Assembly: GCA_026367775.1 (NCBI GenBank)
Contig: CP111159.1
Span: forward strand, 992,001-1,056,000
Direction: 5' to 3'
DNA: 64,000 nt
Source of the DNA: Exserohilum rostratum
Taxonomy: Eukaryota; Ascomycota; Dothideomycetes; Pleosporales; Pleosporaceae
Positions 1-10,100 of this stretch are shown here, in pieces (positions within the stretch are counted from its first letter, which is position 1; each line of letters begins with the position of its first letter). The notes under the pieces are model-generated. The model saw nothing but the letters and a program-made list of their open reading frames with translations, had not been told where the DNA came from and searched no databases. Made by a program: the position numbers and the translations under genes.

Positions 1-1042
1 CGCCGTCCCCGCCAAGTACCCCCGTACAGACATGGCATCCAAGGCAATGGAGATGCCACCCAAGCCCCCGACCATCACCGAGACCGCTGGATCTTCCATG
101 CCCCCAGCGGCACAGGCAGCGGCCGCCGCTCCCGAAGCAGGAAAGCTGACTGATGTTGACATCCTCAACTTGTAAGTAGAATGGCGGATTTGATCGCGAT
201 CGGCACAAACTGACAGCAACTAGTGCCCTGACTGCTGAGCATCTCGAGTCGACGTACTACTCGATGGGTTTCGCCAAGTTCTCCATGAAGGACTTCATGG
301 GTCTTGGTCTGAGCGAGGCTCAGGTCAAGACTCTCATGACTGTTGGACAGACCGAGGCCACTCACGTCACCACCCTTCAATCCGCCATCACTGGAGCCGG
401 CGCAAAGCCCGTCGAGGCCTGCCAGTACAACTTTGATGCCGCTCTCGCCAGCCCCGACGCCATGGTCAAGACTGCCCGTGTCCTCGAGGCTGTTGGTGTT
501 TCCGCCTACCTCGGTGCCGCTCCTCTTATCAACTCTTCCGATGTTCTCTCCGCCGCCGGATCCATCGTCACTGTCGAGTCCCGTCACCAGGCTTTCATCC
601 GTACCGCCATGGGTGCTGAGCCCATCCCCGCTGCCTTTGACACTGCTCTCCAGCCCCGTGCCGTCTTCACTCTCGCCGCTCAATTCATCAAGTCTTGCCC
701 CGAAGGCTCCAACCTCAACATCCAGCCTTTCCCCTCGATTGCGCTCCAGAACCCCGAGAAGGCTACCGCCGGTCAGGACCTCAAGCTCGCCGACCCCGCT
801 CAGCCCGCTGGTGCCATGTTCTGCGCTTTCGTTGCTCCGTAAGTTTTGCCTACGATGACTTTCAATGAGAAACACCAGACTAACAGTTACATAGTGGTGG
901 CAACCAATTCACCGACATCAAGGATGGAAACTGCAAGGTCCCTGAGGGCCTCTCTGGCGAAGTCTACATGATGATCACCAAGAGCAAGTCTGTCGCCGAC
1001 GCTGATGTGCTCGCTGGTCCTTCCGTCATCCAGCCCTCATAA
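1..1042 (+). CDS. Ferritin-like domain protein (Rds1-type stress protein), 5' end missing
   Basis: The reading frame is already open at base 2, so the start lies outside the window or at an internal Met near base 32. Exons are about 1-171, 224-838 and 895-1042; both introns have GTAAGT donors and TAG acceptors, and splicing restores NFALTAEHLES across the first junction. The core is a ferritin-like four-helix domain of the PF13668 type: the AEHLES helix, then TEATH and VESRHQ, supply the E and ExxH-type ligands expected of that fold. This family includes fungal Rds1-like and plant desiccation-related proteins, usually stress- or nutrient-regulated and of uncertain biochemical role. An Ala/Pro-rich linker precedes the domain. 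Metal binding is inferred from the fold and has not been shown for this protein. Confidence 0.8.
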
Positions 1043-3317
1043 ATGCCTCCTTCATCTTAGCATGATGGGGACATACAGCCCATCATCATCACCCAGAACG
1101 CCATGTCTTCCCTTTTTTCAATTCCCCCTTTCCCAAGACAAAAAAAGCGAGCGCGCGAACGAACGACATTTGGGCGAGCAAAGCTGGCAATCACAGGAGC
1201 GAGACTGCGACTGTTTAAAGCGAGTATGTGTATATGGAATGATTTGCCTTTCTCCACAGTCGTTGAATGCAAGAGTTGATCTCAAGAAGAAACTTTTTTT
1301 TTAACAACATCAATTTTTCCTTTATTATTATCATCTATCTCTTTTTTTCTACTCTTTTTCTTTCCAATGTTCGCGCTCATATCCCCAACCATGTTTTTTC
1401 ATCATCATGTCTTATTACACTATGCACTGGGTAGAGAGCACGCACACACACACTGATACCCCCTTAAAGCATGCAAGTTACAAAAAGGGAAACACACACA
1501 CGCATTTGACAATGTTCGTTGTTAGGGGTTGATTGGTCGGGTTGGTTTCGGCAACACGAGATTCCGAGCATTTCAATACTCTCAAGCCTTATCTCATTCC
1601 GTCTCCTCTTCCGTCTCCCTTCTCCTTTGCTCCGAACAGTTTTGGCTTTAGTTTGGTAATGGTAGCACAAAGCGCAAGGATCTATAGCATGAAATACACG
1701 ATTAAAAACTCTGAAATTTTTTCCACGCGACATGTTGTTTCTCACAGTGAGTTCCCTTTGATCCATTGTGACATTTTGCATGACTCTTGAGACGGTAGCA
1801 TTGAGTTGAGACGAAGGGAATGTGGGATGTGCTACTTGTGTACGTATGTGTGATTACGATAGCAAAGAGCATGTGACAGTAATTCCAGCAATGAAAAGTA
1901 ATAGGAAGGGCGCGCGTATGTAGATCACAAATGTAGATCACAAATGCAGTTCACATACATACGCGTTATGTGATATCGTGTGACAAGTGACAAGTCGCCA
2001 AACCTGCAGAAAAGAGAAGAGACAGAGAGAAAAAACAAGACAAGCAAGAGCGGTTGTGCACGCGAAATGAAGCAACAAGGCCGTACTAAGCACTTTTGTG
2101 CAACAAGCCCTGTTTCACCTCTTCGTTCGCCCCATGTCTGAGAAAGTCTTGTTACTGGGAAAGAGAGAGAACAAAAAGAGGTAAAAAGCGGGGAAAATGC
2201 CTTTTTCAGCTCGGCAGCGTGCAGTGCGTGCGTAGCCCCCTTGCACGTTAAAAGGATTGCGTATTGTCTCTCTCCCTCTCTGCTCTCTTGCAGTACTACT
2301 ACTAATCGCCAGACGAGTTTACCCAGCGCAGGAATGGGCAGTTGGCCACCCCCATGCCCGGCTGGGGCGCGAGCCGAAGGAGCAGTAAGAGAGGGATAGA
2401 CGGTAACAGCATTGAATGCGACACGTTGCTCGCATTATTTGTCACTCCGCGGCTTTTTTCATCTCTTGTCTTTTGCTTAGCCATCGTTTTGTTTTGCCCT
2501 GACTGTCGTTCTCAGATTTTGACATGTCAGTCCCTTCCTCTTGTGATGCACAGTACCCCCCACCCGCTTTGCCCTAGTTGGTCGTTTTGTGGTAGTGGGA
2601 CTGTGCTTTGCATTGGTCATGAATAGTCGTCTGTGTGTCTTGCGTTGCCATGATGCAAAATGCGACATGCGCATTTGTTCCGTGTCGGGCCGAGAAATGG
2701 CGCCGCTGCTGCACGCAAAGCTGGGGAAAGGTGGATAAGTGACGATGGGAAATGCCCCGGTTCCTGTGCCCCAGCTTTTTCTTTGCCTCTCCACTTGCTC
2801 GCCTGTAGTACCCACGTTTTTTTGCCTTTTATTTCCTTGATTTCATGGCTGTTTTGGTGGAGATCTGCTGCATGCATGCGCCTTTTGGTCTTTGCAGTGG
2901 CTGGGTGCCTTATCTCCATCAGCAAGGTAGCTGCATGGTGCGGAGATGCCCCAGAGCCAAGATGTTGTTGAATTGATGGCTTGCTGCAAGCGGTCAAGGC
3001 TCTGAGAGGCGGGTAGATTGCCAAAGTCGGTTTATCGTTTGTTTTTTTGGTTCACCGTTGCCGCCGTTGCCACCTCCACTTCCGCCTCCACAAGCACGCA
3101 CATAGACATGTGGAGGGAAAGTTCAACGAGCGTCCTTCCTTGCTTTTTTTCCTCACTGTGATTAAATCTGGGCATTTTGGAATTCTGGGTATTTGCGTGC
3201 ACGTGTATCATCGCTGCAACCATCTCGTATCCCCGTGGGTAGCCAAGACTGCCTTGTTGCCTTAACTTGCTTTCCCCCGATACCTCAAACCACCACCCTC
3301 CTCCAGCCGCCACCACC
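1043..3317. other. Intergenic region, no gene seen
   Basis: This holds the 3' flank of the ferritin-like gene and the promoter side of the MFS gene. Visible features are a short CA-rich tract near 1441-1457, several poly-T/poly-A runs, and a two-copy direct repeat of about 14 bp (tagatcacaaatg) near 1920-1946. Open frames on both strands here are short, overlapping and of no recognisable composition. Confidence 0.6.
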
Positions 3318-5180
3318 ATGGCAGCAGCCCTGCACCAAAACGGCGGCGCCTCAACATGTCTCGAGCAACCCATTGAGCTCCAAGACGTCTCTGAATTTCT
3401 CGCCAAGCCCCAAGATGCCAAAATAGCTGCTGAGTCGCAGCATGCGACTGGAGGCGGCGGGGGCTTACGACTATCAGACACAAAAGGTCTGCGCGACGAT
3501 AGCAGCGACCCCGTGGAAAACCTCCCATCTCCCACGACCCAAGCCGCCGAGAGGCTAGAACGATGGAACCATCCACGCTCAAACTTCTTTCGCACCGCCG
3601 CCGCCTTCTGGAGCTTCGTTGTCATGGGGAGCAATGACGCGGCATATGGAGCCTTGATCCCTTATGTATGTTTGCCATGTTTTATTTTCCGAGTCTTCCT
3701 TTGCATGTTTCTTTCTCCCATTTGCTGCGCTCGTGGATGGTTTGAACGTGTGAATTGGCTTTTAAAACAAAATAACGCACAAACACCTGGAATTGAAATT
3801 GAGAAAAAAGAAAAAAAAAAGAATATGAATGCTGATGATTGTTTCTCTGGGTAATAGTTACAAGAGTACTACCACTTGACTTTTGTCGTCATTTCCCTCG
3901 TCTTCTTGTCCCCGCTTGTGGGCTACACGGCCTCGGCCCTACTCAACAATGCTATTCATCTCAAGTTTGGCCAGAGAGGCGTAGCCGTTATTGCGCCAAG
4001 CTGCCATCTCATCGCATACGTTGTCATTGCAGTGCACCCGCCGTATCCCGTCCTAGTCATTATTTTCATGCTGGCTGGATTTGGCAATGGGCTGGCTGAT
4101 GCGGCATGGAGTAAGTACTTCAATACCAAGAAAGAAAAGACCCCATGCATTAGATGTGAGAGATCAAGTGCTGACCCTGAGCAGATGCTTGGATCGGCAA
4201 TATGGCGAACCCAAATGAGGTCTTGGGCTTCTTGCATGCCTTTTATGGTCTTGGCGCTGTACTGTCGCCGCTTATTGCAACCACCATGATTACAAAGGGA
4301 AGTAAGCTGCCGTGGTACGCTTTCTACTACGTTATGGTAAGTGAAAATCCCTTAATCAAAGTATCAAACCTTTATCTTATTCATCTCAGATCGCCATGGC
4401 CGCTCTTGAACTCGTCACTTCGACAACCGCCTTCTGGCGCGAGACGGGCGCCAAGTTCCGTGCTGCTAACCCTCGTACTGGCAACGCCAAAGACAACCGC
4501 ATGAAGGAGGCCCTGATTCGTTTGCCTCAGGCTAGAGTCACGTGGCTCTGTGCACTCTTCCTACTTGGCTATGTGGGTATTGAAGTCGCACTCGGTGGTT
4601 GGATTGTCAAGTTTATGCTCGAAGTGCGTGATGGCGAGGACTTTGCTAGCGGTATGACTGCCACTGGTTTTTGGATGGGGATTACGGTTGGAAGGGTGGT
4701 GCTGGGCTTTGTCACACCGAGATTGGGTGAGAAGCTGGCGATTGCTGTGAGTTTTGCCATGTCTTCACCTTCACCTACCCCTGTCAACTCTTGATGTTGA
4801 ATACTGTATGGTACATATGGCTAACACATATTTTCCAGATATACCTCCCTATCACCATGGCACTTGAGCTGATCTTCTGGCTCGTACCTCAATTCTACGT
4901 CTCAGCTGTAGCAGTCAGTCTCCAGGGCTTCTTCCTTGGCCCGCTTTTTCCCGCCGCAGTCGTCGCTGCGACAAAACTGCTTCCACGCCACCTGCATGTC
5001 GGTGCAATTGGCTTCGCAGCTGCGTTTGGTGGAAGCGGTGCGGCGATTTTCCCATTCGCAGTCGGTGCTATTGCCGAAGCAAAAGGTGTGCAGGTGTTGC
5101 AGCCGGTTATCCTGGCTCTCTTGGGTGTCATCCTTGCGCTATGGCTAGGCTTACCTAGGATCCACAAGAAGCAGGAGTGA
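3318..5180 (+). CDS. Major facilitator superfamily transporter (fucose-permease-like FHS type)
   Basis: Five exons: 3318-3665, 3858-4110, 4185-4336, 4390-4746 and 4839-5180, giving 483 residues. All introns are GT-AG (GTATGT, GTAAGT, GTAAGT, GTGAGT) and the phases agree. The start lies in a strong CACCACCATGG context. A polar cytoplasmic N-terminus of about 95 residues precedes the first helix (SFVVMGSNDAAYGALIPY). After this come LQEYYHLTFVVISLVFLSP, a GFGNGLADAAW segment and a second half from KEALIRLPQARVTWLC onward, about 12 membrane helices in total. The pattern resembles the yeast BSC6/fucose-permease branch of the MFS. It is probably a plasma-membrane solute carrier; its substrate cannot be read from the sequence. 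It converges on the hypothetical gene at 5443-6108. Confidence 0.9.
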
Positions 5181-5442
5181 GCCGGTAGACGTCTATTTGT
5201 GTAATTGGAAGGGGGAAATAGTGTTTGATGAGTAAATGGATTGGGCTTGATATACTTGACATCTCAAACTCCTAGTGCGTGTGCACTACTAGTAACACTA
5301 CTATGTTGCCAAACATGAACATATATACCTTTCAAGTCAAGAAAATTCCCCCTTTCCCTCCGAAATTTCTTAAAAAATTAGCCTCGTGTGCTATACCCCA
5401 TTCATCCCAAACCCCCTTCAATCACACTGCCAATCCTGCTGA

Positions 5443-6108
5443 CTAGTACCCATTTCCCTTCCTCCCAACACTTATCTGCCACGCCCAAAACAGCATACCG
5501 CACATCGCACACACAAGCAAAACCTCTATCATAACACATATCTGCAGCGAAGTAAATCCACGCTTCACACGCATCCAGTACATCGTCACGCTAGCCGTCA
5601 CAGGCGACAACTGCAACAGAAGCGATAGCCGTGATACCAGCGGCGGCGGTGCTATAGGCGATAGATGCGGTAGACGTGACAGAGTATTTAGAGGCGGAAG
5701 AGGTTGAAGAGGTGGCAGCGGCGGCAAATACCTTACCGGTCCCAAACGCGGTGCACGTGGCATAGGCATTAGTCTTGACATTTCTGGTTCACGTGGTAAA
5801 CTCCTTTCGTCTACTATTTCTTCCATGTATCCTAGCATTTTGACTTCTTCTGTTACCATTCTTCGGATTAGCATATATCCCCTTTTTCTTACTTTTGAGA
5901 GGGATGGAGAAAAAAGAAGTAGCGGGAATATCTTACCTCCTAGTGTAGAAATACGGTTGCATATTCGGAATAATTCTATAAGGACGTATATGCTGAGGGT
6001 GATAGTGATGGTGATGACGAATATGTCGAGTTTGGTGAGGGTGGGCGAGTTCATGATTGTTATCTTTGGTGTCTGGATTTGTGTGAGAGGTTGAGATAAT
6101 GGTGCCAT
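5443..6108 (-). CDS. Hypothetical small membrane protein with Pro/Leu-rich loop
   Basis: Not recognised. The frame is open from 6183, but Met at 6106-6108 has the better AAAATGG context. A first helix (LDIFVITITITLSIYVLIEL) lies near the N-terminus and a second (SLQICVMIEVLLVCAMCGM) near the C-terminus. Between them lies a basic and Pro/Leu-rich stretch with repeated PPL units. An in-frame intron is likely: GTAAGA donor at 5936, branch-like GCTAAT and an acceptor at 5850, which would remove 87 nt (29 codons) and join STLG to EVKML. Retaining or removing it leaves the frame open. Topology is probably two-pass. Function is unknown, and it could still be a chance frame. Confidence 0.45.
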   Translation of the reverse strand: MAPLSQPLTQIQTPKITIMNSPTLTKLDIFVITITITLSIYVLIELFRICNRISTLGGKIFPLLLFSPSLSKVRKRGYMLIRRMVTEEVKMLGYMEEIVDERSLPREPEMSRLMPMPRAPRLGPVRYLPPLPPLQPLPPLNTLSRLPHLSPIAPPPLVSRLSLLLQLSPVTASVTMYWMRVKRGFTSLQICVMIEVLLVCAMCGMLFWAWQISVGRKGNGY

Positions 6109-6761
6109 TTTGCTTCTTTTATCTCGTCTATTGACTTTGAATTTGACTTTGGATTTGAGAATTTGAAGGAGTTTGGGCTTCAAAGTTGGATGTGAAGAGT
6201 AGTGTTAGGGGTGTAGAAAATGTAGACTCTCTTTTTCTCTTTCCTTTGCAAGTCTTTTGAACAAGCGAGGTTACATTAAGGCTGAGCATGCGGTTCTGAG
6301 GATTACGAAAAATAGCTGTGTGTACCGTGGTTGAGAGTTGTTGGACGAATACTACTACTTTTCCAAGCTGATGCTGTCCAATAGCGAGCTACTGATTTGC
6401 TTACATTGAAAGTCAGGAGAGCCATTTCGATGGTATTGCATTTTGTTCTTCTTTCTTGGAAACTTCTGTTGCATCTCTATAGAGCCTATTCTATTCTGAC
6501 CTCTAAACTACTTTGGATATCTTTAGCTTACTGTCTTGTGCGTGCGCTTCGTTGCCGACCAAGGTTCTGTAACTGTTGATGGACCAGTAGACGACCAATC
6601 CAAACCGAGTAATTGTTAAACATGTCAAGAGAGTATCACATGCGATATCATGTCATCATCTTCATTGTAAGCTGCATGGTAATCCTACTGCCAATCATGA
6701 GGTCTGTTATTCTAAATATCAAAAGCCATGAAAAGAGTACACCCTCCATCCAACTTAACGA
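6109..6761. other. Intergenic region, nothing recognised
   Basis: This is the 5' flank of the hypothetical gene and the 3' flank of the flavoprotein gene. It is rather AT-rich, with only short open frames and no structured element seen. Confidence 0.5.
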
Positions 6762-7862
6762 CTAATGCGACACCACCTCAACCTTCTCCTTCTCCCCTCC
6801 CACTACTTCTTCCTTCTCCGTCAACGCCTTCGCCCTCTCCTGCAAAATCTGCATCCCCGCACCAGCCGCCGCCTTCAAGCCCTCCGCCATCGCAATCGCA
6901 ACCTGCTTCATCATAACCATAGTATCCCCCGCAGCAAACACTCCCCTCACGCTCGTCTCATTGAACATTGCATTCACAATCTTGATATGTCCACCCATGG
7001 CCGGCTCCACCGTCTCAACACCCAGCTGCTCAATAAGATGTTGCGCACGATTCACAGTCTCAGGTTTATGCACAATGAAGCCGAACGTAATCGGTTCGCC
7101 GGTTTCAAAATGCACCGTCACGCCATCAGTGTGACTTGGCCCGTTATTTACAAGGCGCACAATCTTTCGTTCGTCGAGGGTGGCTCCAAACGCTTTTGAA
7201 AGTTTTAATGCACCTTGGATCGCTGCATCTTGCTTTACAGGGCCGTTGCTCAAGATGGTGATGGAGCTGGGGTCTAAGGGAAGAGCCATTTGCACCAGGT
7301 GTGAGTACATGGGGCTGTTGAAGTCGAGGATTCCAACGGCGCTTCCGCGCTGCTCGTATCCGTCGCAGGCGAGGCACTGGTAGATGTGTGCGGGCCAGTT
7401 TTCCTTGTAGCCGGGTAGTTCGGGGAGAATGTCTTTTGAGCCAGTGGCGAGGATGAGTTTCTTTCCTTCGTACGAGTTACCTTCGCTGTCTGTGACTTGA
7501 AATCCGTCGTACTTCTCACTCTCCTGTGATAACTCCAGCTGCTTCTTGGTCGCATGAGTGATGGTCGCTTGCTGGAACCAGATGCTGTCGTACCGAGACT
7601 CGATCTGCTCGCGGGCGATGTGTCCGAATTCTCGGGGATTAAAGTGGTCACGAGACGCTACGGTATGCATATGCGTAACCCCTTCATTTCTGTATTGCTG
7701 AGAGTCGAAAACTAGAGCTGTGGTGCGTGTTCGTGCGCATGTGAGTACTGCGTTCAAACCAGCTGGGCCGGAGCCAATGATGAGGATATCGAAGACTTGA
7801 GGTCGAGCTCGAATGGCCATTTTCTCGAGGGGTTGATTCAAAATTCTGGTAGCCGTCTGCAT
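6762..7862 (-). CDS. Thioredoxin-reductase-like FAD/NAD(P)-dependent oxidoreductase
   Basis: An uninterrupted 366-residue frame. The FAD dinucleotide-binding motif GSGPAG is at residues 30-35, ATGS of the second Rossmann domain at 139-142, a redox CxxC (CLAC) at 163-166, and the C-terminal FAD-contact AAGD. This order is that of low-molecular-weight thioredoxin reductases and of the fungal GliT-type dithiol oxidases. It lacks an appended thioredoxin domain. The substrate could be thioredoxin or a small dithiol; the sequence does not decide. Start options are Met at 7862, Met15 at 7820 (just before the FAD domain), or a three-base first exon at 7925-7927 followed by a GTAAGA...GCAG intron (7858-7924) that reads Met-Thr-Ala-Thr. 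No nonribosomal peptide synthetase or other cluster gene is adjacent. Confidence 0.85.
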   Translation of the reverse strand: MQTATRILNQPLEKMAIRARPQVFDILIIGSGPAGLNAVLTCARTRTTALVFDSQQYRNEGVTHMHTVASRDHFNPREFGHIAREQIESRYDSIWFQQATITHATKKQLELSQESEKYDGFQVTDSEGNSYEGKKLILATGSKDILPELPGYKENWPAHIYQCLACDGYEQRGSAVGILDFNSPMYSHLVQMALPLDPSSITILSNGPVKQDAAIQGALKLSKAFGATLDERKIVRLVNNGPSHTDGVTVHFETGEPITFGFIVHKPETVNRAQHLIEQLGVETVEPAMGGHIKIVNAMFNETSVRGVFAAGDTMVMMKQVAIAMAEGLKAAAGAGMQILQERAKALTEKEEVVGGEKEKVEVVSH

Positions 7863-9433
7863 TCAAGAAAATAGTATTGAGGCAGATAGATTTCTGAAGA
7901 AGATATTCGGAAGTGTTTTCTTACCATCTCGCTTCCTAGAGCGTCTTATATGCTCACAGCCGCAGAGGTGCCACGATAACTCTCCTAACGATGTTTCCGG
8001 TGAAAATCTATCACGTGGTTAGGATACATTTTGTGTCAACACGGTACACGAGTTCTAGATTCCTTACAGTAAGACGCCACTCAGCCGGGCGTCGAAGAGA
8101 AAAGTCTCCGACTGTGTGCCACTCCACATATGCGGAGAAAATGTCTCCGAGCAAGTTCTTGCAGCTGAACACCATGAATCGTCTCTGAGTCACTACCAAC
8201 CAGGTTGTATTGACTATTCCATCTTGGGAAACCTTTGAGACAAGGCGTCAAAGTGCGAGACTGATGACGCTGTGGGACTCTAATGGTCTTGATGTCATTG
8301 GCATCTACTTACATGAACATTTCATCATTCATTCTAAACAACTGAGTGCTCGGACATCGTCTGTACATAATAAAGCAACTACATTTCTCTAACTATGCAT
8401 GTTGTTTGTTATACTGAGAAAGGCGACATTCAATAAGGCCGGACGTGGTGTTGCACAAACCACCAGACCATCTCTACAGCGCCACCCACGGTCAAGCGGC
8501 TGGGCAAGGCTGAATAGCGGTGGACTTTTTGACAGCTCAAGTCAGGGATAATGTAGTTATCAAATGCATCAAAAAACGTATGTAGGATACTATGGCTTCT
8601 ACGTGGTTGGCTGCGTCAAGAGTGGTCCCACCAGATTCAACCACCAACCCGAACACGGGCAAAACCATCAACACCATCAACACTTGACGTTGAAATACAC
8701 CTTGAATGACAGGTGCGCACTGCTTTTATTAAAGTTATCTCCCTTGCTGTGATCGACGCAGGTGTTCGTCTCAGGTAGAAAAATCGACGCCACTTTGCAC
8801 GTGGGTCGGGGATACGACGACGCGTGGCATACCAAGCCGTCTTTTGCGGACCGTCCCGTGCAATCAAAAAGAAATAAGAAGAACCCTGTCCCCGCGCTCT
8901 CCCTCTCTTTCTCCACATTCACACTTCATGGCTTCAACGACAGACGATGTTCGCAGTGTCAAACTGATTAAGAATTAAAAACTACGTCGTACGTACTACA
9001 AGGCACCGGCTGACACCCGAGCGTGTCAGCCTGCCCTCGTCAACTTTCCCCGACGAGCCATACCAGCAGCGCAAAAAGCGGCCAGCGTGTGTGTATTTCA
9101 AAAAACATTACAGCCAGACCTCATTCATAAACATCCCATCAAAGCTCTTGGTACCTGGCCCTTTCCTCCTCTTCCTCCTCGTTAAGGTATGTGTGTGTTA
9201 AGTAAAAAAAAAGCAAAAAGGTATAATGCGGATCGTTTTCCCAGAAAGAGTAACAACATCGCGTCGTAAGAGAGCGTACAGAATACAGGCGAAACAAAGG
9301 CTCTGCCTGGTAATAGGTAAAAGACAAAAAAGGGGGTATGCGCTCTTCTCCGATCAGGTCATGACATCATGAAGTGGTCTGGAAAAGGAGTGCGAAAGGT
9401 AGAAGAAGGTATGCAGTGTGAAGAGGCAAGCTC
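7863..9433. other. Intergenic region with one perfect inverted repeat
   Basis: Promoter side of the flavoprotein gene and 3' flank of the GPI-protein gene. Apart from a 9-bp inverted repeat at 9008-9031 (listed separately) only short, uninformative frames are present. Confidence 0.5.
9008..9031. repeat. Perfect 9-bp inverted repeat with 6-nt spacer
   Basis: GGCTGACAC at 9008-9016 is matched by its exact reverse complement GTGTCAGCC at 9023-9031. It could be a dimeric transcription-factor site or an RNA hairpin; no consensus is claimed. Confidence 0.6.
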
Positions 9434-10100
9434 CTACAAAGCAAGGAGACCCATGAGGCCAAGGGCAGCGCCGAGGCTGGCGCCAATGGAGAGCTTGGAG
9501 GCGGCGCCAGTGAAGTTGGGGGCACTGGGGGTGGTTGTAGTGCCAGCGGTGGGGCTCAGAGTCACAATGACGCTGGGACTTCCAGTAGCGCTCATGGTAG
9601 GCTTGGGGGTGGTGCTGTTCATGCCAGTCGGGTACGGCATGACGCTGCTTGAGGTCTCGACAACACTGCTGCTCTTGACGACATACGCGCTAGATGAGGA
9701 GGGAGCAGGAGTAGGAGTAGGAGTAGCCTTGACCTCAGGAGGGTAGACTTGAGGCAAGAGGTTCTGGACACCGGTAGGAAGCGTCTTGTACCAGTCTGGT
9801 GTCTTGCCAGCAGCGATGCTCGAGGCCACCTCCGAGGCGAAGGCGTCGGGGGAAGCTAGGGCGTAGGATACGCTTTCTGTAGGGAGCGCATGGGCGAGAG
9901 CCATGAGAACAGAGTGCTGAACATCAGGACTAGATTGGAAATACTGTTAGTTCATGTTGGCAGATGATGTGTGTAGGGTTACGCGTAGTAGTCGCGTGGA
10001 TCATGGTGGAGGAAATACGAGGAACTTACGCCACGCCAGCTTGAGCCTTCGCGCCCACGACGAGCGCACCGAGCGCCATAACAACAGTGGAGAACTGCAT
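9434..10100 (-). CDS. GPI-anchored Ser/Thr-rich cell-wall or surface protein
   Basis: Two exons, 10030-10100 and 9434-9929, joined over a 100-nt GTAAGT...CTAG intron, give 188 residues. Exon 1 encodes a secretory signal (MQFSTVVMALGALVVGAKAQA). Exon 2 continues APDVQHSVLMALAHALPTES, then an ordered block of about 60 residues (YKTLPTGVQNLLPQVYPPEV), then a Ser/Thr/Pro-rich stalk suited to O-mannosylation. It ends in a hydrophobic tail (SIGASLGAALGLMGLLAL) preceded by small residues, the layout of a GPI attachment signal. The product should sit at the plasma membrane or in the wall. The specific function is not recognisable. The splice is supported by exact phase (GC+T) and by the signal peptide falling in exon 1. 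Confidence 0.85.

Noticed and set aside
165..875. Long minus-strand open frame opposite the ferritin-like gene
   Set aside because: It lies antisense to well-supported coding exons, and its Gly/Ser/Leu/Glu bias is the mirror of their codon use.
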